Assembly (NCBI GenBank): GCA_023452965.1
Contig: JAEXUU010000839.1
Location: 1-8,570, forward strand
Direction: 5' to 3'
DNA length: 8,570 bases
Source of the DNA: Pseudomonadota bacterium
GTDB taxonomy: Bacteria > Pseudomonadota > Alphaproteobacteria > Rhizobiales > Beijerinckiaceae
The notes beneath the pieces were generated by a model. That model was not told where the DNA came from and ran no database searches. It saw nothing but the letters and a program-made list of their open reading frames with translations. The position numbers and the translations under genes are program-made. Shown here piece by piece: positions 1-5,140 of the stretch (position 1 is its first letter; each line of letters starts with the position of its first letter).

Positions 1-458
1 TGGGCGAGATGGGCGCCGAGCAGCTGCTCGGCCAGGGCGACATGCTCTACATGGCGGGCGGCGGGCGGATCACCCGCGTGCACGGCCCCTTCGTCTCGGA
101 CGCCGAGGTCGAGAAGGTCGTCGCGCATCTGAAGACGCAAGGCCGGCCGGACTATCTCGATGCCGTCCTCGCCGAGGAGGAGGAGGGCGCCGGCGCGGAG
201 GAGGACGGCGCCGTCTTCGACAAGACCGGCATGGGCTCTGCCGAGAGCGAGGACCCTTACGACCAGGCGGTCGCCGTCGTGCTGCGCGACAAGAAGGCCT
301 CGACCTCCTACATCCAGCGCCGCCTGCAGATCGGCTACAACCGCGCCGCCTCGATCATGGAGCGCATGGAGAACGAGGGCATCGTCGGCCCCGCAAACCA
401 CGCAGGCAAACGCGAAATCCTCGTGGAGACCTCGCGCGCCCGGGAGGACGAGGACTGA
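1..458 (+). CDS. ftsK: DNA translocase FtsK, C-terminal part (5' end outside window)
   Basis: FtsK is a membrane-anchored, hexameric, ATP-driven DNA pump at the division septum. It moves the chromosome termini apart and activates XerCD/dif dimer resolution. The reading frame is open from base 3 and ends at TGA 456-458, so only about 151 C-terminal residues are present. The opening residues GEMGAEQLLGQGDMLYM and the following GGGRITRVHGPFVSD are the characteristic end of the RecA-like motor domain. An acidic, Glu/Asp-rich linker follows (about bases 165-250). Then comes the gamma winged-helix domain (about 252-425, starting DPYDQAV and containing the S-x-x-Q-R-R-L-x-I-G-Y-N-R-A helix), which recognises the KOPS polarity sequences. 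The Walker motifs would lie upstream of the window. Downstream on the same strand is lolA, an arrangement common in alphaproteobacteria. The identification is very secure; the partial state is due to the window edge, not a truncation. Confidence 0.97.
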   Translation, partial: GEMGAEQLLGQGDMLYMAGGGRITRVHGPFVSDAEVEKVVAHLKTQGRPDYLDAVLAEEEEGAGAEEDGAVFDKTGMGSAESEDPYDQAVAVVLRDKKASTSYIQRRLQIGYNRAASIMERMENEGIVGPANHAGKREILVETSRAREDED

Positions 459-649
459 GCCATGCCGGCGAGAACCGGGCGCGGCACGCCGCCACAGCGT
501 TTTCGGCCGCAGTATCGCGCGAAACCGGTCCTGAAATTGCCATGAGCAACGTGCAACCTCGCCGACAGTAGCGGCGTTGAACCCTTGCCGGCGTGCCTCG
601 CCGTCACGATATCCAGCGTCAGCCCGAGAAAATGGAACCGAGCCGCCTC

Positions 650-1474
650 ATGAAGCCTTCGCTCCCCACGTCAGCTTTCGCAGCAGCCGCCCTGGCGCTC
701 GTGCTGGCGTCGGGCTCGGCATGGTCGCAGCCGCTCGACATCCGGCCCGCGACCCAGCCGCCGGCGCCGAAGCAGCGGGCCATCCCCCTGCCGCCGACCC
801 GCCCGCCCGGTCTCGGAATGCCGCGCAACGACGTCGCTGCGGCGCCGACTGCCGCCCCGGTCGCGACCCCTGTGGTCACCGCAAACAACGAGCCGCAGCG
901 CCCGGCGCCCGCCACCAAGCCCTCGCGGCCTTCCGCGCCATTGTCCAAGCCGGAAGCGGTCGAGCGACTGAACGCTTATTTCAACGGCTTTGCCACCCTG
1001 CAGGGCGACTTCATCCAGTTCGCCGCCGATGGCCGCCGCTTCGAAGGCAAGATCTATGTCCAGCGCCCCGGCAAGATGCGCTTCGAATACCGTCCGCCGG
1101 TGACGATGGAGGTGATCGCCGACGGCACCTCTGTCGCGATCCGCGACAAGAAGCTGGCGACGCAGGACCTCTATTCGATCGGCCAGACGCCGCTGAAGTT
1201 CCTGCTCAAGGAGCACATGGACCTGGCGCGGGATTCGACCGTCACCGGCGTCAGCACCAAGGGCGACATCCTCTCGGTCAAGATCGAGGACCGCTCCACG
1301 CTAGGCGGCACCTCGAAGATCACCCTGAATTTCGACCTGACGGCCAACGAGCTCAGGCAATGGGTGGTGATCGACCCGCAGGGCTACGAGACCTCGGTCT
1401 CGCTCTACAATCTCGACACCCAGCGCCGGCCCGACCAGAAGAACTTCGTAATCGACTACCAGCGCGTGCTCTGA
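650..1474 (+). CDS. lolA: Outer-membrane lipoprotein carrier protein LolA (long, proline-rich N-terminus)
   Basis: LolA is the periplasmic chaperone that takes lipoproteins released by the LolCDE transporter across to the outer membrane. From ATG 650 the protein has 274 residues. Residues 1-26 form a signal peptide (MKPS, then an Ala/Leu core, cleavage near AWS-Q). A Pro/Ala-rich low-complexity stretch covers about 27-100. The LolA fold starts near PEAVERLNAYF and continues to the end. Family hallmarks are F-x-x-L-Q-G-D-F-I-Q (114-123), the Y-V-Q-R-P-G-K-M-R-F-E-Y segment (136-147) whose Arg139 aligns with the functionally important Arg43 of E. coli LolA, and the IADGTSVAI strand. Start choice: ATG 650 puts the signal peptide at the N-terminus. 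In-frame ATG 632 and GTG 593 would add charged residues ahead of it and are less likely. No convincing Shine-Dalgarno was seen for any of them. The protein is clearly longer than the roughly 200-residue E. coli precursor because of the linker. Confidence 0.9.
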   Translation: MKPSLPTSAFAAAALALVLASGSAWSQPLDIRPATQPPAPKQRAIPLPPTRPPGLGMPRNDVAAAPTAAPVATPVVTANNEPQRPAPATKPSRPSAPLSKPEAVERLNAYFNGFATLQGDFIQFAADGRRFEGKIYVQRPGKMRFEYRPPVTMEVIADGTSVAIRDKKLATQDLYSIGQTPLKFLLKEHMDLARDSTVTGVSTKGDILSVKIEDRSTLGGTSKITLNFDLTANELRQWVVIDPQGYETSVSLYNLDTQRRPDQKNFVIDYQRVL

Positions 1475-1571
1475 CCGCGCTGGCCCTCCGCCTGGTCCTG
1501 TCGTGCAGCCGGCCGCGACGAAACGGAACGCCGGACTCGGCGCCGCTGACGCGACCTGTCTGGAATGACCT

Positions 1572-1599
1572 GCCGGCCAGTCTGCCGGCCCTTGCTTTT
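1572..1599 (+). terminator. Possible rho-independent terminator after lolA
   Basis: Two copies of the self-complementary GCCGGC (1572-1577 and 1584-1589) can form a short GC-only stem with a 6-nt loop (CAGTCT). A moderately T-rich tract, CTTGCTTTT, follows (1591-1599). It lies about 100 nt beyond the lolA stop and 50 nt before the xthA start. The stem is short and the T tract is interrupted by GC, so this could equally be a chance feature in GC-rich DNA. Confidence 0.35.
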
Positions 1600-1649
1600 C
1601 TGCGCAGGGCGACCCAGTTTCCGGCTCCCATTCCGACCGGATCCCGCGC

Positions 1650-2465
1650 GTGAAGCTCGACGTCACCACCTGGAACATCAATTCGGTACGACTGCGCATC
1701 GGCCTGGTCACCGAATTCCTCAAGAACCACCGGCCCGACATTCTCTGCCTCCAGGAGACCAAGACGCCGGACGAGCAATTCCCGGCGAAGGCCTTCGCGG
1801 AGGCTGGCTATGCCCACCAGGCCTTCATCGGCAACAAGGGCTATAACGGCGTCGCCATCGTCTCCAGGCTGCCCCTCTCCGAGAAGGAGGCGATGGCGAT
1901 GTGCGAGCGCAACGACGCCCGCCATATGAGCGTCGTGCTCGATGCCGGCGCGGGAGCGGCTGCCGGCATCGCCATCCATAACTTCTACATCCCGGCCGGC
2001 GGCGACATCGCCGACCCCGAGGCCAATCCGAAATTCGCGCACAAGCTACAGTTCCTCGACGCGCTCGGCGCCTGGGGCATCGCCAAGAACCCGTCGGGAC
2101 GGCCGAGCATCCTGGTCGGCGACCTCAACATCGCTCCCTACGAGCACGACGTCTGGAGCCACAAGCAGCTCCTCGACGTCGTCAGCCATACGCCGATCGA
2201 GACCGAAACGCTGGAAAAACTGCGTAGCGAGCTCGGCTGGACCGACGCCGCCCGCACGCTCAAGCCTGAGCCGGAAAAGCTCTACAGCTGGTGGAGTTAT
2301 CGCGCTGCCGACTGGCAGGCCTCCAATCGCGGCCGCCGGCTCGACCATATCTGGCTCTCGGACGGGCTGAAGCCGACCCTGCGCGATCTCGAATTCCTGC
2401 GCGAGGCGCGCGGCTGGGAGCGCCCTTCCGACCATGTCCCGGTGACGGTCTCGCTCGAACTCTGA
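1650..2465 (+). CDS. xthA: Exodeoxyribonuclease III (XthA-type AP endonuclease)
   Basis: This enzyme cleaves DNA 5' to abasic sites and removes 3'-blocking groups and 3' mononucleotides during base-excision repair; it is Mg-dependent and cytoplasmic. The 271-residue product is full length for the family. The endonuclease/exonuclease/phosphatase active-site residues are visible in order: Asn9 and Asn11 in TWNINSVR, Glu36 in LQETK, Tyr113 in NFYIPAG, Asp158/Asn160 in GDLN, Asp232 in RRLDHIW and the catalytic pair Asp261-His262 in SDHVPV. These correspond to E. coli N7, E34, Y109, D151/N153, D229 and H259. The start is GTG 1650: the reading MKLDVTTWNIN begins where the family normally begins, and the next Met is 83 residues in. 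The Shine-Dalgarno is weak. The gene follows lolA after 175 nt and converges on the - strand cNMP-binding gene with a gap of 27 nt. Confidence 0.95.
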   Translation: MKLDVTTWNINSVRLRIGLVTEFLKNHRPDILCLQETKTPDEQFPAKAFAEAGYAHQAFIGNKGYNGVAIVSRLPLSEKEAMAMCERNDARHMSVVLDAGAGAAAGIAIHNFYIPAGGDIADPEANPKFAHKLQFLDALGAWGIAKNPSGRPSILVGDLNIAPYEHDVWSHKQLLDVVSHTPIETETLEKLRSELGWTDAARTLKPEPEKLYSWWSYRAADWQASNRGRRLDHIWLSDGLKPTLRDLEFLREARGWERPSDHVPVTVSLEL

Positions 2466-2492
2466 GGGCCACCGCGAGCACGGCGGCGCCGC

Positions 2493-2957
2493 TCAGCGCC
2501 AGTCGATCGCCCTGAGCGACATGCCGACCGAGGCGAGTTCGCCGGTGAACTCCGTCAGTCGCTCCTCGATCGCATGCGCGAGGGCCGCCGCCGAATCCGG
2601 CGATTCGGCCAGCACGCGCCGCATCACGCTGCGCGAGAGCTTCATCACCTGCGTCGGTTCGCGGGCGATCGCAGTCGCCGGCCGCTCCAGCGCCGCGAAC
2701 AAGGCGAGCTCGCCGATCAGCGCACCCGGCCCGGCGATCTCCTCGGCGGGGCGTCCATCATCGTCTCGGCTGAGCGCGACCGCGCCGGAGACCACCAGGA
2801 AAGCCCCGTCCGAGCCCTCGCCACGACGGAACAGCACATCACCCGCGCGCAAGGTACGGCTTTCCGCCGCGAAGGCGACGAGGCGCAGCGCGTCGCGGTC
2901 CATCAGGCTCAGCAGCGGCTGCCGGGCCAGGAATGCGATGTCGTCGTTGAGCGCCAT
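2493..2957 (-). CDS. Stand-alone cyclic-nucleotide-binding domain protein (no DNA-binding domain)
   Basis: The 154-residue protein is essentially one cNMP-binding (CRP-type) beta-barrel domain, about residues 10-125, followed by a short helical tail. The beta-barrel segment RAGDVLFRRGEGSDGAFLVVSG (38-58) is typical. The phosphate-binding cassette is recognisable as I-G-E-L-A-L-F ... E-R-P-A-T (81-95), keeping Glu83 and Arg92, which contact ribose and cyclic phosphate in CRP. At about 210 residues CRP/FNR regulators also carry a winged helix; that part is absent here, so it is not itself a CRP-type transcription factor. The ligand is unknown. ATG 2957 lies 4 nt after the stop of the upstream response-regulator gene, so the two are almost certainly co-transcribed and perhaps translationally coupled. 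The likely role, sensing or modulating together with the regulator, is inference from context only. Confidence 0.85.
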   Translation of the reverse strand: MALNDDIAFLARQPLLSLMDRDALRLVAFAAESRTLRAGDVLFRRGEGSDGAFLVVSGAVALSRDDDGRPAEEIAGPGALIGELALFAALERPATAIAREPTQVMKLSRSVMRRVLAESPDSAAALAHAIEERLTEFTGELASVGMSLRAIDWR

Positions 2958-2961
2958 GATC

Positions 2962-3648
2962 TCAGGGGTTCAGCCGATAGCCACCGGCATCGGTCACGAG
3001 CAAGCGGGCATTTGCGGGGTCGGGCTCGATCTTCTGCCGGAGCCGGTAGATATGCGTCTCCAGCGTATGTGTCGTCACCTGCGAGTTGTAGCCCCAGACC
3101 TCCTGCAGCAGCACCTCGCGCGCGATCGGCTTGCGCCCGGCGCGATAGAGGAAACGCAGGATCGCCGTTTCCTTCTCGGTCAGCTTGGTCTTCGAGCCCT
3201 TGGCGTTGACCAGCAGCTTCGAGCCCGGATGGAAGGTATAGGGCCCGACCTGAAAAACCGCGTCCTCGCTGGCCTCGTACTGCCGCAGATGGGCCCTGAT
3301 CCGCGCCAGCAGCACGGCGAACTTGAACGGCTTGACGACATAGTCGTTGGCGCCGGCCTCGAGCCCGAGCACGGTGTCGGCGTCCGAGCCCTGCCCGGTC
3401 AGCATGATCACCGGGCTCTTGAAGCCGTTCTTGCGCATCAGCTTCACTGCCTCGCGCCCGTCCATGTCGGGCAGGCCGACATCCATCACGACGAGGTCGA
3501 CGCGCTCGGCCTGGACCATCTTGACGCTCCCGGTCGCGGTCGCGGTCGTCGAGACCCGGAATTCGTCGTACAGTGCGAGCTGCTCGGCGAGCGCGTCTCG
3601 CAGGCTCTGGTCGTCGTCGACGAGCAGGATATGATGCGTGGCTGACAT
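2962..3648 (-). CDS. OmpR/PhoB-family two-component response regulator (possibly CenR-like)
   Basis: This is a DNA-binding transcription regulator controlled by phosphorylation. The 228 residues form a receiver domain (about 5-122) and a C-terminal winged helix (about 131-226). Receiver residues are all present: acidic Asp11-Asp12, phospho-acceptor Asp56 in VVMDVGLP, Thr84 in MLTGQ and Lys106 in VVKPF. The effector domain shows the usual L-T-x-K-E-x-A-I-L-R-F-L, the W-G-Y-N turn, the T-H-T-L-E-T-H-I-Y-R-L-R-Q-K-I recognition helix and the G-G-Y-R-L beta wing. The N-terminal wording (LRDALAEQLALYDEF) recalls the conserved alphaproteobacterial envelope regulator CenR, but this is from memory and not verified. 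No histidine kinase is encoded in the window, so its partner must lie elsewhere. It heads a two-gene unit with the cNMP-binding protein and is divergent from the L,D-transpeptidase. ATG 3648 has no obvious Shine-Dalgarno. Confidence 0.92.
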   Translation of the reverse strand: MSATHHILLVDDDQSLRDALAEQLALYDEFRVSTTATATGSVKMVQAERVDLVVMDVGLPDMDGREAVKLMRKNGFKSPVIMLTGQGSDADTVLGLEAGANDYVVKPFKFAVLLARIRAHLRQYEASEDAVFQVGPYTFHPGSKLLVNAKGSKTKLTEKETAILRFLYRAGRKPIAREVLLQEVWGYNSQVTTHTLETHIYRLRQKIEPDPANARLLVTDAGGYRLNP

Positions 3649-3683
3649 GATGCCGATTCAGCTCGATTGCGTTCGTGCCGACA

Positions 3684-3776
3684 CTAGAGCATGGCAGGAA
3701 AAAGTGGGAACCGGTTTTTCACCGAAGCCATTTGCCAAGCCTATGCCGGCGATCACGTTTTTCTCATTTTCCTGCC
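3684..3776. repeat. Hyphomicrobiales-type intergenic palindromic repeat, degenerate copy
   Basis: This lies between the divergent response-regulator and L,D-transpeptidase genes. It opens with CTAGAGCAT (3684-3692). It then has an A-rich left arm with GGCAGGAAAA (3693-3702) and the core AAAGTGGGAACCGGTTTTTC (3701-3720), and ends with TTTTCCTGCC (3767-3776), which is the exact reverse complement of the left arm. GAAAAA (3698-3703) can also pair with TTTTTC at 3715-3720, giving a nested hairpin. The block 'AGAGCAT ... GAAAAGTGGGAACCGGTTTTC ... ATGCTCT' is familiar to me as a dispersed intergenic repeat in Bradyrhizobium, Bosea and relatives. Here the right end lacks the usual ATGCTCT, so the copy is imperfect. 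A regulatory role is not shown. The rest of 3649-3923 contains the inverted repeat listed next and no recognisable gene. Confidence 0.6.
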
Positions 3777-3831
3777 TTGGCCCGCCCGCGGCGTGGGGCT
3801 GGCGCGCGCAAGAGCCGATCGCAAGCGCGCT

Positions 3832-3866
3832 TTCGCGTTCACCCGGCGCTAACCCTCTAACGCGAA
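3832..3866. promoter_or_regulatory. Inverted repeat upstream of the L,D-transpeptidase gene
   Basis: TTCGCGTT (3832-3839) and AACGCGAA (3859-3866) are exact reverse complements separated by 19 nt. They end 57 nt before the GTG start of the L,D-transpeptidase. The spacer also contains the first copy of a direct repeat CTAAC (3849-3853), the second copy of which (3857-3861) overlaps the right arm. It could be a protein-binding operator or an mRNA hairpin in the leader. An 8-bp perfect repeat is suggestive but not decisive. Confidence 0.35.
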
Positions 3867-3923
3867 TCTTGCAGCAACCGGCCCGGCAAAGGTGCCGGCA
3901 AGCCGTTCAGGACAGGGATTGCC

Positions 3924-4475
3924 GTGAGCAGAGCTGAAGACCGTGCCGGTGGCCGCCGGCTGACCCGGATCACCGTGGTGCGCTCGGTGCGCGATCGCCG
4001 CAAGGGCTTCCTCAAGGCTGGCGGGGCGGTCTTTCCCTGCGCGCTCGGCCGCTCCGGCGTCATCGTCGACAAGCGCGAGGGCGATGGCGGCACGCCCCGC
4101 GCCGAACTGCCCCTGCGCCGCCTGTTCTTCCGCGGCGACCGGCTGGCGCGACCGGCAAGCCTTCTGCCCGCACGCCGGATCGGCCCACGCGACGCCTGGT
4201 GCGACGACACCAACGACCGGCGCTACAACCGGCTGATCGACCGCCCGCCGGGCGAAGCCGAGGAGCGGCTCTCCCGCGCCGACCATCTCTACGACGTCAT
4301 CGTCGAGCTCGGCTGGAACGATGCGCCGGTCCGGCGCGGCCGCGGCAGCGCGATCTTCTGGCATCTCGCCCGGCCCGGCTTCACGCCGACCGCCGGCTGC
4401 GTCGCCGTCGAGGGCCATGTCTTCGCCAAGGTGCTGCCGCGGCTGGCGCGCGCCTGCACGCTGGTCGTTCGCTAG
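3924..4475 (+). CDS. L,D-transpeptidase family protein (YkuD domain)
   Basis: YkuD-family enzymes use a catalytic cysteine to form or exchange L,D (3-3) cross-links in peptidoglycan, or to attach ligands to it. The 183-residue protein matches the short COG3786-like subgroup. The catalytic signature is at the C-terminus: His147 in FWHLARPGFTPTAGCVAVEG, with Thr156-Ala-Gly158-Cys159 as the nucleophile region, followed by a terminal LPRL segment. Upstream are the conserved strand F-P-C-A-L-G-R-S-G and K-R-E-G-D-G-G-T-P (substrate-cleft loop, 50-58). GTG 3924 is preceded by AGGGA (3914-3918) at 5-nt spacing and is the first usable start, since the frame has a stop at 3858-3860. No signal peptide or membrane segment is visible, so how it reaches the periplasm is unclear. 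It is transcribed divergently from the response regulator; co-regulation is possible but unproven. Confidence 0.88.
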   Translation: MSRAEDRAGGRRLTRITVVRSVRDRRKGFLKAGGAVFPCALGRSGVIVDKREGDGGTPRAELPLRRLFFRGDRLARPASLLPARRIGPRDAWCDDTNDRRYNRLIDRPPGEAEERLSRADHLYDVIVELGWNDAPVRRGRGSAIFWHLARPGFTPTAGCVAVEGHVFAKVLPRLARACTLVVR

Positions 4476-4503
4476 CAGCCACACGGCTCGCCCCTCTGGA
4501 GGC

Positions 4504-4531
4504 TTGCAAAGCCGGCCACCTCATCGATACT
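4504..4531 (+). promoter_or_regulatory. Possible sigma-70-type promoter for the VOC protein gene
   Basis: TTGCAA (4504-4509) and GATACT (4526-4531) are separated by 16 nt. Each agrees with the housekeeping -35 and -10 consensus at 4 of 6 positions. The pair lies about 95 nt before the downstream ATG, in the 151-nt gap after the L,D-transpeptidase, which is a sensible place for a promoter. It was found by eye only. Confidence 0.35.
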
Positions 4532-4626
4532 GGCTGGGAGCACCGTCTCGACGAACAGATTCGCGGCAGCGTCCCGACTTGGCACCGCCCAGGCAGGCAC
4601 GCTGATCCACGCAGCGGGACCTTGCC

Positions 4627-5004
4627 ATGAACGACTCTTCTCCTCGCCCGATCGGCTGCGGCCGCGTCGCCGCCATGTTCCCGGTCAAGGACATGGAGCG
4701 CGCCCACGCCTTCTATGCCGGCGTGCTGGGCTTCACGAAAACCTTCGAGAACGGCCAGCCGGTCGGCTTCATGATCCTGAAGAAGGACGGCGCCGAGATC
4801 CATCTGACCCTGCAGAAGGACCACAAGGCCGCGCCTTTCAACATCGCCCATATGATGGTCGCGGACGTCGACGCCTTTCATGAGCTCTGCCGCTCGCATG
4901 GGCTGCGCATCGTCAAGGGCCTGCGCGACAAGGACTACGGCTTGCGCGCCTTCGTCTTCGAGGATCCCGACGGCAACCGCATCGACGTCGGCCAGCCGAT
5001 CTAG
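4627..5004 (+). CDS. VOC superfamily protein (glyoxalase / bleomycin-resistance-like)
   Basis: The 125-residue protein is a single vicinal-oxygen-chelate domain made of two beta-alpha-beta-beta-beta halves. Half one is R-V-A-A-M-F-P-V-K-D-M-E-R-A-H-A-F-Y-A-G-V-L-G-F (13-36) with the E-I-H-L strand (57-60). Half two starts at I-A-H-M-M-V-A-D-V-D (73-82) and ends with the hallmark F-E-D-P-D-G-N-R-I-D-V (111-121). The family includes glyoxalase I, ring-cleaving dioxygenases and antibiotic-binding proteins; most small members like this have no known substrate. His59, His75 and Asp120 sit near usual metal-ligand strands, but the first-strand ligand position appears to be a non-ligand (Met17), so metal binding is doubtful. 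ATG 4627 is preceded by GGGA (4616-4619). Its stop codon TAG 5002-5004 is embedded in the repeat end CTAGAGCAT. No function is assigned. Confidence 0.85.
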   Translation: MNDSSPRPIGCGRVAAMFPVKDMERAHAFYAGVLGFTKTFENGQPVGFMILKKDGAEIHLTLQKDHKAAPFNIAHMMVADVDAFHELCRSHGLRIVKGLRDKDYGLRAFVFEDPDGNRIDVGQPI

Positions 5005-5011
5005 AGCATAG

Positions 5012-5042
5012 ACGACCGTCGAACGTATTCGAGCGCGGTCGT
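5012..5042 (+). repeat. Hairpin after the VOC gene stop codon
   Basis: ACGACCGTCGAA (5012-5023), loop CGTA, then TTCGA (5028-5032), a 3-nt bulge GCG and CGGTCGT (5036-5042) form a stem of 5 plus 7 base pairs. It begins 7 nt after the VOC stop codon and directly follows CTAGAGCAT (5001-5009), the same 9-mer that opens the repeat at 3684. There is no T tract, so it is not a classical intrinsic terminator. It may be a repeat remnant, a 3'-end-stabilising hairpin or part of the leader of the next gene. Confidence 0.5.
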
Positions 5043-5108
5043 TCACGCGCCGCAAACCATCGTCCGCGACGGTCGGCATTCGTTAACCGGCGATTCGCCC
5101 AGACGATC

Positions 5109-5140
5109 GATCCTCTCCGGCGCTATTGCCGGAGAGGATC
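5109..5140 (+). promoter_or_regulatory. Perfect 13-bp inverted repeat occluding the diguanylate cyclase ribosome-binding site
   Basis: GATCCTCTCCGGC (5109-5121), a 6-nt loop GCTATT (5122-5127) and GCCGGAGAGGATC (5128-5140) are perfectly complementary, with 9 of 13 pairs G-C. The right arm contains the Shine-Dalgarno GGAGAGG (5131-5137) and ends immediately before ATG 5141. In mRNA the ribosome-binding site would therefore be double-stranded, which is expected to restrict translation unless the stem is opened. In DNA the same palindrome could be a dimeric repressor site. The structure is seen directly; its function is inferred. Confidence 0.65.

Noticed and set aside
593..649. GTG 593 (or ATG 632) as the true lolA start
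   Set aside because: It would put charged residues ahead of a well-formed signal peptide that begins at ATG 650. ATG 632 cannot be wholly excluded.
577..1653. A 358-codon open frame overlapping lolA
   Set aside because: It is Arg/Pro/Ala-rich with no family motifs and lies out of frame over the clearly identifiable LolA sequence; a GC-rich shadow frame.
2521..3645. A 374-codon + strand open frame
   Set aside because: It is the antisense shadow of the cNMP-binding protein and the response regulator, which carry unmistakable motifs on the - strand.
5083..5088. CtrA-binding site (TTAACC) upstream of the diguanylate cyclase
   Set aside because: Only one half-site is present; the second TTAA at the required 7-nt spacing is missing. 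The CTAAC repeats at 3849-3861 also fail the spacing.
5044..5090. c-di-GMP-I (GEMM) riboswitch upstream of the diguanylate cyclase
   Set aside because: Only the CACGC...GCAAACC portion and a following small stem resemble it. The second conserved block (ACGCAAAGCC-like) and the receptor helix are not seen, and this class is not typical of alphaproteobacteria.
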